A stretch of 64,000 nucleotides of DNA, from positions 1 to 64,000 of the forward strand of contig JAFZKP010000027.1 of NCBI GenBank assembly GCA_017553625.1, given 5' to 3'. Position numbers and translations under genes: made by a program. Positions 25,935 to 35,851 of the stretch are shown here, piece after piece. The first letter of the stretch is position 1; the number at the start of each line of letters is the position of its first letter. This stretch comes from Bacteroidales bacterium (GTDB lineage: Bacteria; Bacteroidota; Bacteroidia; Bacteroidales; F082). The notes below the pieces were generated by a model. It worked only from the letters and a program-made list of their open reading frames with translations. It ran no database searches and was not told the DNA's origin.

Positions 25935-27179
25935 ATGGACACACTTAACTTAATCGACACCTTCTCCGAATTTAAGGAGTTTAAGAACATCGACCGCGAG
26001 GCCATGATGCACATTCTGAGCGACGTGTTCAAGGCCATGCTTGCCAAGAAATACGGCAGCGACGAGTATTTCGACATCATCGTCAACATCGACAAGGGCG
26101 ACCTCGAGATTTACCACAACCGAACGGTTGTCGAGGACGGCGCTGTCGAGGACGAGCTTGCAGAAATAGCATATTCCGACGCAATAAAAATCGAGCCTGA
26201 TTTTGAAGTCGGTGACGATGTTGCGGAAGTCGTTGACATTCACAGCTTCGGCAGAAGAGAGATTTTGGCTATCCGTCAGAACCTCCAGACCAAGATAATG
26301 GAATATGAGAAAGAGAACATCTATCAGAAATACAAAGACAAAGTCGGTGAAATCGTGAACGCCGAGGTCTCACAGGCTTGGCGCAAGGAAATCATCGCAG
26401 TGGACGAAGACGGCATCGAGCTCGTTCTGCCTAAGGCGGAGCAGATTCCTGCCGACATCTACAAGAAAGGCGAGAGCGTGCGCGCTATCGTGAAGAGCGT
26501 CGAGAACAAAAACGGCTCACCTGTCATCACATTGTCAAGAACATCCGAGATATTCCTGCAGCGTTTGTTCGAGCAGGAGGTTCCTGAGGTCTACGACGGT
26601 CTCATCACCATCAGAAAAATCGTCCGCGAGCCAGGTCAGAGAGCCAAGATCGCTGTCGAGTCATACGACGACAGAATCGACCCTGTTGGCGCATGCGTCG
26701 GCATGAAGGGCTCACGTATCCACGGCATCGTGAGAGAGCTTCGCAACGAGAACATCGACGTCATCAACTTCACTACGAAACCAGAGCTGTTCATCAGCAG
26801 AGCATTGAGTCCGGCAAAAATCACCTCCATCAACATCAACGAGGCCAAGAAACTCGCCGAGGTGTACATGGAGAACGACCAAGTCAGCCTCGCCATCGGC
26901 AAGGGCGGCTACAACATCAAACTCGCAGGAAAACTCACAGGCTACGACATCGACGTTTACCGTAATTCAGACGAAGTAGACATGGAAGACGACGTCGACC
27001 TGAAGGAATTCAACGACGAAATAGACGACTGGATCATCGATTCATTGAGAAGAATGGGCTGCGACACCGCAAAGAACGTCCTCGCATACACACCAGAGGA
27101 AGTCGCATCACGCGCAGACCTCGAAATCGAGACAGTGAACGAGGTGTTCAAGATTTTGCAGGCGGAGTTCGCAGAATAA
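25935..27179 (+). CDS. nusA: Transcription termination/antitermination factor NusA
   Basis: 414 residues. Binds RNA polymerase and modulates pausing, termination and rRNA antitermination. Order: NusA N-terminal domain (1-125), S1 domain (about 135-200, VGEIVNAEVSQAWRKEIIAV...RAIVKSVENKNGSPVITLSRTS), KH1 and KH2 (about 230-345, including DPVGACVGMKGSRIHGIVRELRNENIDVI and VSLAIGKGGYNIKLAGKLTGYDIDV), then a short helical C-terminal domain with a helix-hairpin-helix-like segment (about 360-414). The second gene of rimP-nusA-infB. Confidence 0.97.
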   Translation: MDTLNLIDTFSEFKEFKNIDREAMMHILSDVFKAMLAKKYGSDEYFDIIVNIDKGDLEIYHNRTVVEDGAVEDELAEIAYSDAIKIEPDFEVGDDVAEVVDIHSFGRREILAIRQNLQTKIMEYEKENIYQKYKDKVGEIVNAEVSQAWRKEIIAVDEDGIELVLPKAEQIPADIYKKGESVRAIVKSVENKNGSPVITLSRTSEIFLQRLFEQEVPEVYDGLITIRKIVREPGQRAKIAVESYDDRIDPVGACVGMKGSRIHGIVRELRNENIDVINFTTKPELFISRALSPAKITSININEAKKLAEVYMENDQVSLAIGKGGYNIKLAGKLTGYDIDVYRNSDEVDMEDDVDLKEFNDEIDDWIIDSLRRMGCDTAKNVLAYTPEEVASRADLEIETVNEVFKILQAEFAE

Positions 27180-27193
27180 TATCCATATTTCCC

Positions 27194-27222
27194 GTAGAGG
27201 GCAAGGCATGCCTTGCCCCAAC
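27194..27222. repeat. Palindromic repeat between nusA and infB
   Basis: The core GGCAAGGCATGCCTTGCC (27200-27217) is an 18-bp perfect palindrome inside GTAGAGG...CCCCAAC. A second small hairpin ATCCC-TTC-GGGAT follows at 27236-27248. There is no T-run after either, so inside the operon they look like an inserted repeat unit rather than a terminator. Confidence 0.75.
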
Positions 27223-27293
27223 TGGATGAGAAAAAATCCCTTCGGGATCAAAAACAAACAATAAAGATTATAAAGTTTTAACAATAAAAAATT

Positions 27294-30290
27294 ATGTCCG
27301 AAGAAGTTAAAAACATCAGATTATCAAAGGCTGCCAGAGAGTTTAACGTTGGCACGTCGACAATTGTGGAATTTCTTGCAAAGAAAGGCTTCAACATCGA
27401 CCCGTCACCGAACTCGAAACTCACGCCAGACCAATATGCCTTGGTTGTCAAAGAATATCAGGGCGAGAAAGAAGTCAAGAAAAACGCCGACCAGCTTGGA
27501 AACATAGCGTTCAAAGGCAAGACTATCACCGTTGAGACAACGGAAAAACCGAAAGTCATTGAGGAAGAAGAGGAAATCGTTTCCATCAAGACCAATATCC
27601 TTCAAAAAACCGAGGTAAAAGAGGAGAAAAAGACCATTGAGGCAGAGAAAAAAGAGGAGAAAAAGGTCGAGGTCAAGAAAGAAGCCGAGGTCAAGAAGGA
27701 CGAGGTGTCTAACAAAAACGACAAGCCTAAGGAAGAAAAGCCGAAAGAAGACAGCGTGAAGGATGCCATCAAGCTGAATGTTGTCGGAAAAATCGATTTG
27801 GACGGAGGCAAGAAAGCCAAGGAAAACAAGGGTAACGGACAGCCCGGAAACAATGGCAAGAAAGAAGAGAACAAGCAGCAGCCCAAGGTGGACAACACTG
27901 CCAAGCCTGCACAGAACGTGAAACCCGCGCAACCTGTCCAGCAGAAACAGCAGCCAAAGGCAGAAAAACCGTCCCAGCCTGCGCAGCAGGCTCCACAGGT
28001 ACAGCCGAATCAGGACGCGACAAACGAAGCGGACATCAACTTCATCCCTACCAAGTTCAAGAAACTGGAAGGTCCTAAGATTGTCGACAAGATAGAGCTT
28101 CCTGTCGAGCACAAGCAGAAAGGCAAGCAGCCTATAGCCTCATCTGGCGACGAGAAATCTTCGAAGGACAAGAAGAAAAAACGCAAACGTATCGGCAACA
28201 GCCCTGTCAACCCCAACGAGGTGGCAGGTCAGGACAAGCCGAAAGACAACAAAGGCGGCAAGGGTCAGGGCGGCAAACCGCAAGGTGGCAAGCCACAGGG
28301 CGGCAAGCCAGGCGACGAGAAACGCAAAGACCGCGACCGCTTCAAGAAAGGCAAACAGCCTATCATTGATGAAAAGCCCGAGTTCACTGATGAAGACATC
28401 CAGAAACAGATAAAAGAGACGATAGCGAGACTATCGCCACTCGGAAAGTCGAAGACATCAAAGCACCGCCGCGAGAAACGTCACAACATCCAAAACGAGC
28501 TTGAGGAGGAAAGAATGCACGAAATGGAGGAGCAGAAAGTCCTCAAGGTCACGGAGTTCGTCACCGCCAATGAGTTGGCAACCATGATGAACATCCCTGT
28601 GACCAAGGTCATCGCCACCTGCATGAGCCTGGGAATGTTCGTTTCCATCAACCAGCGTTTGGATGCTGAGATTCTACAAGTCGTGGCAGAGGAATTCGGC
28701 TTCAAGATCGAGTTCACGAGCATCGACGTTCAGGAGGCTTTGGCAGAAGTCGACGAGCCTGACAATCCGGAAGACCTCGTACCGAGAGCGCCGGTCGTCA
28801 CCGTCATGGGACACGTCGACCACGGTAAGACCAAGCTCCTCGACTTCATCAGAAGCACCAACGTGGTGGCTGGCGAGGCCGGAGGTATCACACAGCACAT
28901 CGGTGCATATGAAGTCAGGACGAGTTCAGGCAAGCGCGTGACGTTCCTCGACACCCCTGGTCACGAGGCGTTCACCGCCATGCGTGCACGTGGTGCCAAG
29001 ATTACCGACGTCGCCATCATCGTGATCGCCGCTGACGACAACGTGATGCCGCAGACCGTCGAGGCTATCAACCACGCACACGCCGCCAACGTGCCTATCG
29101 TGTTCGCAATCAACAAGATAGACAAGCCTACGGCAGACCCGCAGAAGATTTACAGACAGCTTGCCGACATGAACATCCTCGTCGAGGAATGGGGCGGCAA
29201 GGTGCAGTCACAGGAGATTTCGGCAAAACAAGGTATTGGTGTCGACGAGCTGCTTGAAAAGGTGCTTCTCGAAGCTGAGATGCTCGACCTCAAAGGCAAC
29301 CCGAACAGATTGGCGAAAGGCACCATCATCGAGTCGGCACTTGACAAAGGACGCGGTTACGTGGCAAAAGTTCTGGTTCAGGACGGAACATTACGCGTCG
29401 GCGACATGGTGCTTGCAGGCACGACATACGGCAAGGTGAAAGCCATGTTCAACGAGCGCAACCAGGCCTTGAAAGAGGCTGGTCCTTCCACCCCATTGCT
29501 GCTCCTCGGCTTGAACGGAGCGCCACAGGCTGGCGACAACTTCAACGTCATGACCGACGAGCGCGAGGTGAAGACCATCGCCAACCGCCGTCAGCAGCTG
29601 CAGCGTGAGCAAGGCATCCGCACCCAGAAACACATCACCCTTGATGAAATCGGACGCCGCATCGCCATCGGCGACTTCAAAGAGCTCAACATCATCGTCA
29701 AGGCTGACGTGGACGGCTCTGTGGAGGCGTTGTCAGACTCATTGCTGAAACTATCGACAGAAGAGGTTCAGGTCAACATCATCCACAAGTCGGTGGGAGC
29801 TATCAGCGAAGCGGATATCATGCTGGCATCGGCATCGAACGCCATCATCGTGGGCTTCAACGTGCGCCCGACGATGCAGGCGAGAAAGATTGCGGAACGC
29901 GAGCAGATCGACATCAGACTCTACTCCATCATCTACACCGCCATCGAAGAAATCAAGGCTGCTATAGAAGGTATGTTGTCGCCTGAGATTCAAGAGGTTG
30001 TGACATGCAACATCGAGATTCGTGAGGTGTTCCACATCAGCAAGGTCGGAAATATCGCAGGTTGTATGGTTCTCGACGGCAAGGTCAACCGTCAGACGAA
30101 GATCCGTCTCATCCGTGACGGCATCGTGGTTCACACAGGCACACTCGGCTCACTGAAACGTTTCAAAGACGACGTGAAAGAGGTTTCTGCAGGCTTCGAA
30201 TGCGGCTTGAACATCGAGAACTTCAACGACATCAAAGTCGGAGACATCATCGAAGGATACCAGGAGAAAGAAGTTAGCAGGAAGCTGTAG
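27294..30290 (+). CDS. infB: Translation initiation factor IF-2
   Basis: 998 residues. GTPase that delivers fMet-tRNA to the 30S subunit. An N-terminal IF2_N-like domain ([29 protein letters not shown], about 7-35) is followed by a long low-complexity Lys/Glu/Gln/Pro region with [14 protein letters not shown] repeats (to about 380), a second IF2_N ([29 protein letters not shown]), then the G domain with G1 GHVDHGKT (506-513), DTPGHEAF and NKIDKP, and beta-barrel/C-terminal initiator-tRNA-binding domains. Full length; the long disordered linker is common in Bacteroidetes. Third gene of its operon. Confidence 0.97.
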   Translation: MSEEVKNIRLSKAAREFNVGTSTIVEFLAKKGFNIDPSPNSKLTPDQYALVVKEYQGEKEVKKNADQLGNIAFKGKTITVETTEKPKVIEEEEEIVSIKTNILQKTEVKEEKKTIEAEKKEEKKVEVKKEAEVKKDEVSNKNDKPKEEKPKEDSVKDAIKLNVVGKIDLDGGKKAKENKGNGQPGNNGKKEENKQQPKVDNTAKPAQNVKPAQPVQQKQQPKAEKPSQPAQQAPQVQPNQDATNEADINFIPTKFKKLEGPKIVDKIELPVEHKQKGKQPIASSGDEKSSKDKKKKRKRIGNSPVNPNEVAGQDKPKDNKGGKGQGGKPQGGKPQGGKPGDEKRKDRDRFKKGKQPIIDEKPEFTDEDIQKQIKETIARLSPLGKSKTSKHRREKRHNIQNELEEERMHEMEEQKVLKVTEFVTANELATMMNIPVTKVIATCMSLGMFVSINQRLDAEILQVVAEEFGFKIEFTSIDVQEALAEVDEPDNPEDLVPRAPVVTVMGHVDHGKTKLLDFIRSTNVVAGEAGGITQHIGAYEVRTSSGKRVTFLDTPGHEAFTAMRARGAKITDVAIIVIAADDNVMPQTVEAINHAHAANVPIVFAINKIDKPTADPQKIYRQLADMNILVEEWGGKVQSQEISAKQGIGVDELLEKVLLEAEMLDLKGNPNRLAKGTIIESALDKGRGYVAKVLVQDGTLRVGDMVLAGTTYGKVKAMFNERNQALKEAGPSTPLLLLGLNGAPQAGDNFNVMTDEREVKTIANRRQQLQREQGIRTQKHITLDEIGRRIAIGDFKELNIIVKADVDGSVEALSDSLLKLSTEEVQVNIIHKSVGAISEADIMLASASNAIIVGFNVRPTMQARKIAEREQIDIRLYSIIYTAIEEIKAAIEGMLSPEIQEVVTCNIEIREVFHISKVGNIAGCMVLDGKVNRQTKIRLIRDGIVVHTGTLGSLKRFKDDVKEVSAGFECGLNIENFNDIKVGDIIEGYQEKEVSRKL

Positions 30291-30346
30291 TTTAGAGTTT
30301 AGAGTTTAAAGTTTAGAGTTTAAAGTTTAAAGTTTAGAGTTTAGAG
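30291..30346. repeat. 7-bp tandem repeat directly after the infB stop
   Basis: Eight consecutive units of TTTAGAG or TTTAAAG (pattern G G A G A A G G at the variable base) directly follow the infB TAG. This is a slippage-prone minisatellite in the infB 3' untranslated region. Confidence 0.9.
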
Positions 30347-30348
30347 TG

Positions 30349-30373
30349 GAGTGGAAACTTCACTCTTTTTTTT
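30349..30373 (+). terminator. Terminator after infB
   Basis: GAGTG (30349-30353), loop GAAACTT, CACTC (30361-30365), then a run of eight T. A short stem but a classic U-tract. Confidence 0.7.
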
Positions 30374-30403
30374 ATAAAATCGTTTTAATTTTGTTAAATT
30401 TTG

Positions 30404-30411
30404 TATTTTTG
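30404..30411 (+). promoter_or_regulatory. -7 box for the T9SS cargo operon
   Basis: TATTTTTG (TAnnTTTG) 22 bases before the ATG at 30434. Confidence 0.6.
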
Positions 30412-30433
30412 CACATTGATTAAATCATTTATC

Positions 30434-31495
30434 ATGAAAAAGTTAGTTTTATTAATATTGATATTTCTTGCGACAAGAGTCTCGTATGCGGGAAGCATCT
30501 TGTTTGACAGTTTCGAATATGCCAATCATGACGGCGAGGTGCCTATCGGCTGGGTTTGTGACGACAACTCATGGATTTGCGGGTATCTCGACAAAGACCA
30601 CAACCGTCACGCGCACACCGGCAGTTGGTACGCACACACCAACAACACCGAATCGTGGATGTTCATGCCTATGAATATGAACGTCCAATTGAGATACCGT
30701 TTCACACTTTGGGCAATATCAGACGGCGAGTACCAATTGGAGATTTGGGCTGGCAACGAAGCCAATAGCGGTTCGATGACACAGCTCATGCTATCAGAAA
30801 CGGTCAGCTGCTGCAGCTATGAACAGTTCTCCGCCTACGTCGAGGAGATTGCGGACAATTATGAATATTTCGGCATTCATGCTGTGTCAAACAACAGCGA
30901 CAATATTCTCACCATCGACGACCTCAACGTCGACATGGTTGACAAATACGGGATGCTTTGCACGCCAGCAAGTCTGGAGACTCATTTGATGCCAGGCACA
31001 CAAGCGAGTTTCTATTTCAAATTCACCAATACCGGATACGAACCTCTGACTGTCTACATCAATCCTTATTCGGAGTATTTCACCGACATCCATATCATGG
31101 CTAACGGCGTTGAAGGGCCGACATTCCCAGCTGAGCCTAACGAAGTCGTTGAAATCAGCGGTGTCGCGACATTGCTTCCAGGAGTCGAAAGCGGCTCGCT
31201 GACCTGGATCGACATCCTGTTCACCCTCGATTGCGGATGCGCCACGTCGATGTTCACTTTGTGGGCTACCGCTGACAGCGATGCGACAGACGAGGTTTTC
31301 TCTGAGTTAAAAATTTATCCAAACCCTTCAAAGGGAAATGTGACGATAGAAGGCAATGGCAATTTGACCATCACCAACATGCTCGGACAAATTGTTTTAG
31401 TTAAAGAAATCGTTGATAAAAAGACGATTACACTTGACAAGGGTATTTATTTTGTAAAAATTGGAGAAAAGACTGAAAAAGTCATGGTCAGATGA
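30434..31495 (+). CDS. Secreted protein with T9SS type A sorting domain, function unknown
   Basis: 353 residues from the ATG at 30434; the open frame begins earlier at 30401 but only this Met precedes a signal peptide (MKKLVLLILIFLATRVSYA). The N-terminal part (ILFDSFEYANHDGEVPIGWVCDDNSW..., about 20-180) resembles a cleaved-adhesin or carbohydrate-binding jelly roll, a beta-sandwich follows (about 185-285), and the C-terminus ends in the Por/T9SS sorting domain (LKIYPNPSKGNVTIEGNGN...GIYFVKIGEKTEKVMVR). It should be exported by the Type IX system and anchored at the surface or released. The stop overlaps the next start (ATGA). Confidence 0.8.
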   Translation: MKKLVLLILIFLATRVSYAGSILFDSFEYANHDGEVPIGWVCDDNSWICGYLDKDHNRHAHTGSWYAHTNNTESWMFMPMNMNVQLRYRFTLWAISDGEYQLEIWAGNEANSGSMTQLMLSETVSCCSYEQFSAYVEEIADNYEYFGIHAVSNNSDNILTIDDLNVDMVDKYGMLCTPASLETHLMPGTQASFYFKFTNTGYEPLTVYINPYSEYFTDIHIMANGVEGPTFPAEPNEVVEISGVATLLPGVESGSLTWIDILFTLDCGCATSMFTLWATADSDATDEVFSELKIYPNPSKGNVTIEGNGNLTITNMLGQIVLVKEIVDKKTITLDKGIYFVKIGEKTEKVMVR

Positions 31496-33474
31496 AAAAA
31501 ATCATTTTTATAGTTTTTGTTTTCCTACTTTCATCATTTGTAAAAGCGCAGAATTTCACGGACAGCAACCTGCCTATCGTCATCATCGAGACTGACGGCG
31601 GCGTTGCCATTCCCGACGAGCCTAAAGTGTTGGCTAACATGAAGATAATATGGCATCAGGACGGGTCACGCAACTATCTTTCTGACGCCAACAGCCCTGA
31701 GTTTCTCAATTATGACGGACGCATCGGCATCGAGATTCGCGGAAGCTCATCGCAGATGCTTTCAAAGAAGCAATACGGTCTCGAAACGCTTCAAGCCGAC
31801 AACGTCACAAACAACAACGTCAGCATCCTCGGCATGCCTAAGGAAAACGACTGGGTTCTCAACTCTCTCGCCTACGACCAGACAGGAATGCGTGATGTCA
31901 TCTCATACGAATTGTCAGAAAAACTCGGGCAATACGCGCCACGGCGCGTCTATTGTGAGGTGATGATAAACGGCTCATACAACGGACTTTATGTCTTTAT
32001 GGAAAAGATAAAAGCCGACGACGGGCGTGTCAACATTGACAAAGACGGCGGCTACATCACCAAGGCTGACAGAGCCGACAACGGCGACCCTGCGGCGTGG
32101 ACGATGCAAAGCTATGGCGGAGGATGGTGGGGCGGCTCAAGCACCACTTTCGTGCATCATTATCCAAAACCCGAAAACATCACGACAGAGCAGCACAACT
32201 ACATCAAAAGCGTGTTTTTTGACTTCGCCGACCAGGCAAACAGCCATAACACCTCGATAACCAACGGAATCCCGAGCATCATCGATGTCTCCACTTTCGT
32301 CGATTTCATGATTATCGGCGAGTTCTCTTCGAATGTGGATGTTTATGAGTTAAGTACGTTTTTCCATAAAGACAACAAAGGCAAGCTGCGTGCAGGTCCG
32401 TTGTGGGACTACAACCTCGCATATGGTCATGACGAGTTCGGAGACCGCAGCCGTTATGATGTCTGGCAGTTCAACAACAACGACAACAACGGTCCGAAAT
32501 TCTGGAAAGACATCTTCGACACTGACATGTTCAGATGCTACTTTGCGAAACGCTGGTTTGAAGTGACTTCAGAAGGTAATCCATTGGATTACAATTTGAT
32601 ATGCAACCGCATGGACGAAATTGACGAATGGATTGCCGAAGGTATCGACCGTGACAACCAACGTTGGCACAAGATGCAGCAGCACGCGTCTGAGGTTCAG
32701 GCGATGAAGACATGGATGCAACAGAGAATCAACTGGTTAAACCAGAATATCGGCTCGTACGCCAGCTGCGACGATGTTGAATTACCACCACTCGTCATCT
32801 CCAGGATTCACTATCATCCTATGGATGTCGACAGCATCAACGGCAACCGGCTTGAGTTCATCCAAATCAACAACAATGGCGATGAGGATGTCGACCTTAC
32901 TGGCATCTACCTCCGCGAGTTGGGTGTCACGTACAATTTCCCGGCAGGCTCGCATCTCGCAGCCCGTGACTCTCTCGTATTATGTTCTGACTCATTGACT
33001 TACGTTGATTTTTACAATCACACTCCTTTCGGACAATATGAGCGAAAACTCTCAAACAAAGACGAGAACATCGTCCTTGCCGACGCTTGGGGTAACGTCA
33101 TCGATGAGGTTCATTATTTCGACAGCGAGCCTTGGCCTATTGAGCCTGACGGCAACGGTTCATTCCTGCAACTCGTTGATTTAAATGCAGATAACAGCCT
33201 TCCGGAAAACTGGATTGCCGGCGTTTTTTATGACAACATCAATGAGATTTCGGAAAGCAACATTATTGTTTATCCAAACCCGTCGCGAAATATCGTTCAC
33301 ATCATTTCGGACCAGACACTCGTTTCAGTAGAAATTATTGACCTTTCCGGAAAAACCGTAGCAAAAACCACTGAAAACACTGTCGATGTCTCAAATCTTC
33401 CGAATGGTTTTTATTTCTTAAAAATCGACAACGGAAAAGCCGTCACTGCAAAGAAGATTTCGGTGGCGCATTAA
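31492..33474 (+). CDS. CotH kinase family protein with lamin-tail domain and T9SS sorting domain
   Basis: 660 residues. Signal peptide MKKIIFIVFVFLLSSFVKAQ; CotH domain (about 70-420) with GIEIRGSSSQ, DWVLNSLAYDQTGMRDVISYEL, YNGLYVFMEKIKADDGRVNID and GPLWDYNLAYG (about 301-311); a lamin-tail/LTD beta-sandwich (about 430-580, PLVISRIHYHPMD...NRLEFIQINNNGDEDVDLTGIYL); and a C-terminal T9SS sorting domain (NIIVYPNPSRNIVHI...FYFLKIDN). CotH proteins of spore coats phosphorylate proteins using an atypical kinase fold. Secreted Bacteroidetes versions are common but their substrates are unknown. Translationally coupled to the preceding cargo protein, which could be its partner. Confidence 0.88.
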   Translation: MKKIIFIVFVFLLSSFVKAQNFTDSNLPIVIIETDGGVAIPDEPKVLANMKIIWHQDGSRNYLSDANSPEFLNYDGRIGIEIRGSSSQMLSKKQYGLETLQADNVTNNNVSILGMPKENDWVLNSLAYDQTGMRDVISYELSEKLGQYAPRRVYCEVMINGSYNGLYVFMEKIKADDGRVNIDKDGGYITKADRADNGDPAAWTMQSYGGGWWGGSSTTFVHHYPKPENITTEQHNYIKSVFFDFADQANSHNTSITNGIPSIIDVSTFVDFMIIGEFSSNVDVYELSTFFHKDNKGKLRAGPLWDYNLAYGHDEFGDRSRYDVWQFNNNDNNGPKFWKDIFDTDMFRCYFAKRWFEVTSEGNPLDYNLICNRMDEIDEWIAEGIDRDNQRWHKMQQHASEVQAMKTWMQQRINWLNQNIGSYASCDDVELPPLVISRIHYHPMDVDSINGNRLEFIQINNNGDEDVDLTGIYLRELGVTYNFPAGSHLAARDSLVLCSDSLTYVDFYNHTPFGQYERKLSNKDENIVLADAWGNVIDEVHYFDSEPWPIEPDGNGSFLQLVDLNADNSLPENWIAGVFYDNINEISESNIIVYPNPSRNIVHIISDQTLVSVEIIDLSGKTVAKTTENTVDVSNLPNGFYFLKIDNGKAVTAKKISVAH

Positions 33475-33506
33475 GCATTTCTGACTTCAAATTCTTTTAA
33501 AAAAAA

Positions 33507-33538
33507 CTTGCAATCTATTGAATTTTTTAATATTTTTG
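33507..33538 (+). promoter_or_regulatory. Promoter of the aryl-polyene-type cluster
   Basis: -33 CTTG (33507-33510), 20-base spacer, -7 TATTTTTG (33531-33538). The first gene has an AGGAG Shine-Dalgarno-like site at 33563-33567, six bases before its ATG, unusual here and suggesting strong initiation. Confidence 0.65.
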
Positions 33539-33573
33539 CAAGTTTGAAGAATATTGGTTTTTAGGAGTGTTTT

Positions 33574-35112
33574 ATGATAACTTTCAAAGAAAGAATAACT
33601 CTCGACGAAGTAGAAAAAGTTCTGTATTCAGGCGAAAACATTGAGGTTTCCGAAGAATGGCTCGCGCGTGTTGAGGCTTGTTACCGTTTTTTGGAAAAAT
33701 TCGCTGCCGAAAAAGTCATTTACGGCATCAATACGGGCTTCGGTCCGATGGCACAATGGCGCGTCGACGACCGTTATCTCACTGATTTACAATATAACAT
33801 CATTCGCAGCCATGCCACTGGCGCAGGCGAACCGTTAGACGACGTTTACGTGAAGTCGGCGATGATTGCAAGACTTGGGACAGTGCTTCAATGCCGTTCA
33901 GGAGTGCACACGGATGTCGCTAAGTTATTGATTTCGTTCATTAACAACGAGATTTACCCATTCATCCCGATGCACGGCAGCGTTGGGGCGAGCGGCGACC
34001 TCGTACAGCTGGCACACATAGCGCTCTGCTTGATAGGCGAAGGCGAAGTGCATTACAAAGGCGAATGGCGTAAGTCGGCAGATGTGATGAAACAACTCGG
34101 ACTCATTCCGCTGAAGATGCACATCCGCGAAGGCTTGAGCATCACCAACGGCACATCTGTGATGACGGGCATCAGCGTGGTGAACCAGCTACATGCCGAG
34201 AATCTGCTCGACTGGGCTACTTTGGCAGCCGTTTGGATGAACGAGATAGCCGCTTCGTTTGACGATTACATGTCGGAAGGCGAAAACGCTCCGCGTCGTC
34301 ACGAGGGACAACAGGTGATGGCACGCAGGATGCGCGAACTCTCGGAAGGTTCGCAATGTTTGAAGAAACGCGCTCATGAGCTATACGACTACGGACATAA
34401 AGATGTTAAGGTGTTTGAGCATAAGGTTCAGGCTTATTATTCTTTGCGTTGCACGCCGCAGATTCTCGGTCCTATCTACGACACCTTGCAAAACACACGT
34501 CAAATCATTGAAGATGAACTTAATTCGGCATGCGACAACCCTATCGTCGACCCGGATTCGCAATACGTTTATCATGGTGGAAACTTCCACGGCGATTACA
34601 TATCGTTGGAGGAAGACAAGGTCAAGATTGCTTTGGTGCGTCTCTGCATGACGGCTGAACGACAGCTCAACTACCTGTTCCATGATCGCATCAACGGCAT
34701 CTTGCCTCCGTTCCTCAACCTCGGGACGCTCGGTCTGAACTACGGAATGCAGGCGTGTCAGTTCACTGCCACCTCGACAACCGCTGAGTGTCAGACACTT
34801 GCGATGCCTAACTACGTTCACAGCATCCCGAACAACAACGACAACCAGGACATCGTGAGCATGGGCACCAACACCGCTTTGATTTGCAAGCAAGTGGTCG
34901 AAAACTGCTTCCAAGTGATGGCGATACAGTACATCGCTTTGGCGCAGGCAACAGACTGCCTGAAAATTGCCGACAAGCTCTCCCCCACTTCGCGTAAGGT
35001 TTACGACAAGATTCGTGAGATGGTGCCGCTCTTCATCGAAGACACGCCGTTCTACAAGGACATCGCAAACGTTGAAAACTATTTGAAAACCACTAAATTG
35101 AACTTGAAATAA
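33574..35112 (+). CDS. Tyrosine ammonia-lyase-like aromatic amino acid lyase (HAL/PAL/TAL family)
   Basis: 512 residues. MIO-dependent lyase that removes ammonia from an aromatic amino acid. The MIO cofactor triad Ala139-Ser140-Gly141 is in HGSVGASGDLVQL, and Tyr50 (VIYGINTGFGP) is the catalytic Tyr loop. The selectivity pair is Ser79-His80 in IIRSHATGAGEPL. From memory, the Flavobacterium johnsoniae enzyme shown to be a tyrosine lyase has closely similar segments (VIYGVNTGFGPMAQ, RSHSSGTGKPL, YHGGNFHGDYISLE, HSIPNNNDNQDIVSMGTN), all matched here. With the polyketide genes behind it, the best reading is 4-coumarate supply as aryl starter. HAL activity is the alternative. First gene of the cluster. 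Confidence 0.87.
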   Translation: MITFKERITLDEVEKVLYSGENIEVSEEWLARVEACYRFLEKFAAEKVIYGINTGFGPMAQWRVDDRYLTDLQYNIIRSHATGAGEPLDDVYVKSAMIARLGTVLQCRSGVHTDVAKLLISFINNEIYPFIPMHGSVGASGDLVQLAHIALCLIGEGEVHYKGEWRKSADVMKQLGLIPLKMHIREGLSITNGTSVMTGISVVNQLHAENLLDWATLAAVWMNEIAASFDDYMSEGENAPRRHEGQQVMARRMRELSEGSQCLKKRAHELYDYGHKDVKVFEHKVQAYYSLRCTPQILGPIYDTLQNTRQIIEDELNSACDNPIVDPDSQYVYHGGNFHGDYISLEEDKVKIALVRLCMTAERQLNYLFHDRINGILPPFLNLGTLGLNYGMQACQFTATSTTAECQTLAMPNYVHSIPNNNDNQDIVSMGTNTALICKQVVENCFQVMAIQYIALAQATDCLKIADKLSPTSRKVYDKIREMVPLFIEDTPFYKDIANVENYLKTTKLNLK

Positions 35113-35840
35113 TGAAATACGCTCTCATCACCGGCGCTTCACGCGGCTTGGGCAAGGCTGTTGCCATCCGCCTCGCAAAAGACGGCTTTTCGGTGATTAT
35201 CAATTATCAATCGAACAAAGAAGCTGCAGAAGACACCTTGAAGCAGGTGCAGGAACTCGGCGGAACAGGTGAGCTTTTGCCGTTCAATGTCGCTGACCCA
35301 CAAGCTATTGAGGCAGCACTCGAAGGCTGGCAGAACGCCCATCCCGACGATTACATCTCCGTTTTGGTAAACAACGCTGGAATCCGCAAAGACAACCTCA
35401 TGATTTTCATGCAGGACGAGGAATGGAACAAGGTGCTCGACACCACCCTCAACGGATTCTTTTACATCACTCGCCGTCTGTTGAAAGAGATGATGATGCA
35501 TCGCAAAGGACGTGTCATCAACATGGCGTCGTTGTCAGGAATCAAAGGGCTTCCGGGACAGGCAAACTACTCCGCGGCGAAGGCAGCGCTCATCGGAGCG
35601 ACAAAGGCCCTCGCACAGGAAGTGGCGGCGCGGAAAGTGACCGTCAACGCCATAGCACCGGGCTTCATCGCAACGGACATGACGAAAGAACTCAACGAAG
35701 ACGAGCTGAAGAAGCTCATCCCTATGGGACGCTTCGGAAAACCCGAGGAAGTGGCAAGTCTGGTGTCGTTCTTAGCTTCCGACGAAGCATCATACATTAC
35801 CGGACAAGCAATTTCAATAAACGGTGGACTTTACACTTAA
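35112..35840 (+). CDS. fabG: 3-oxoacyl-ACP reductase (FabG/ApeQ-like)
   Basis: 242 residues. SDR with the NADPH loop TGASRGLG (7-14), NNAG (87-90) and catalytic Ser140, Tyr153 and Lys157 (YSAAK), plus the FabG C-terminus SFLASDEASYITGQAISINGGLYT. It would reduce the beta-keto group after each ketosynthase condensation. It is coupled to the lyase by TAATG. It is the only ketoreductase visible in the cluster, so it probably serves all elongation rounds. Confidence 0.9.
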   Translation: MKYALITGASRGLGKAVAIRLAKDGFSVIINYQSNKEAAEDTLKQVQELGGTGELLPFNVADPQAIEAALEGWQNAHPDDYISVLVNNAGIRKDNLMIFMQDEEWNKVLDTTLNGFFYITRRLLKEMMMHRKGRVINMASLSGIKGLPGQANYSAAKAALIGATKALAQEVAARKVTVNAIAPGFIATDMTKELNEDELKKLIPMGRFGKPEEVASLVSFLASDEASYITGQAISINGGLYT

Positions 35841-35851
35841 AAAACAATACT

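Noticed and set aside
27194-27248. Terminator between nusA and infB
   Set aside because: Hairpins lack a T-run and the genes form a conserved operon; better explained as a repeat insertion.
33574-35112. Naming the lyase histidine ammonia-lyase (hutH)
   Set aside because: The Ser-His selectivity pair is compatible with HAL, but no other hut genes are nearby and the sequence resembles the Flavobacterium tyrosine lyase; the cluster context favours tyrosine.
35423-35851. Long N-terminal extension of the small barrel gene into fabG
   Set aside because: It overlaps fabG out of frame and is not signal-like; the ATG at 35852 precedes a proper signal peptide.
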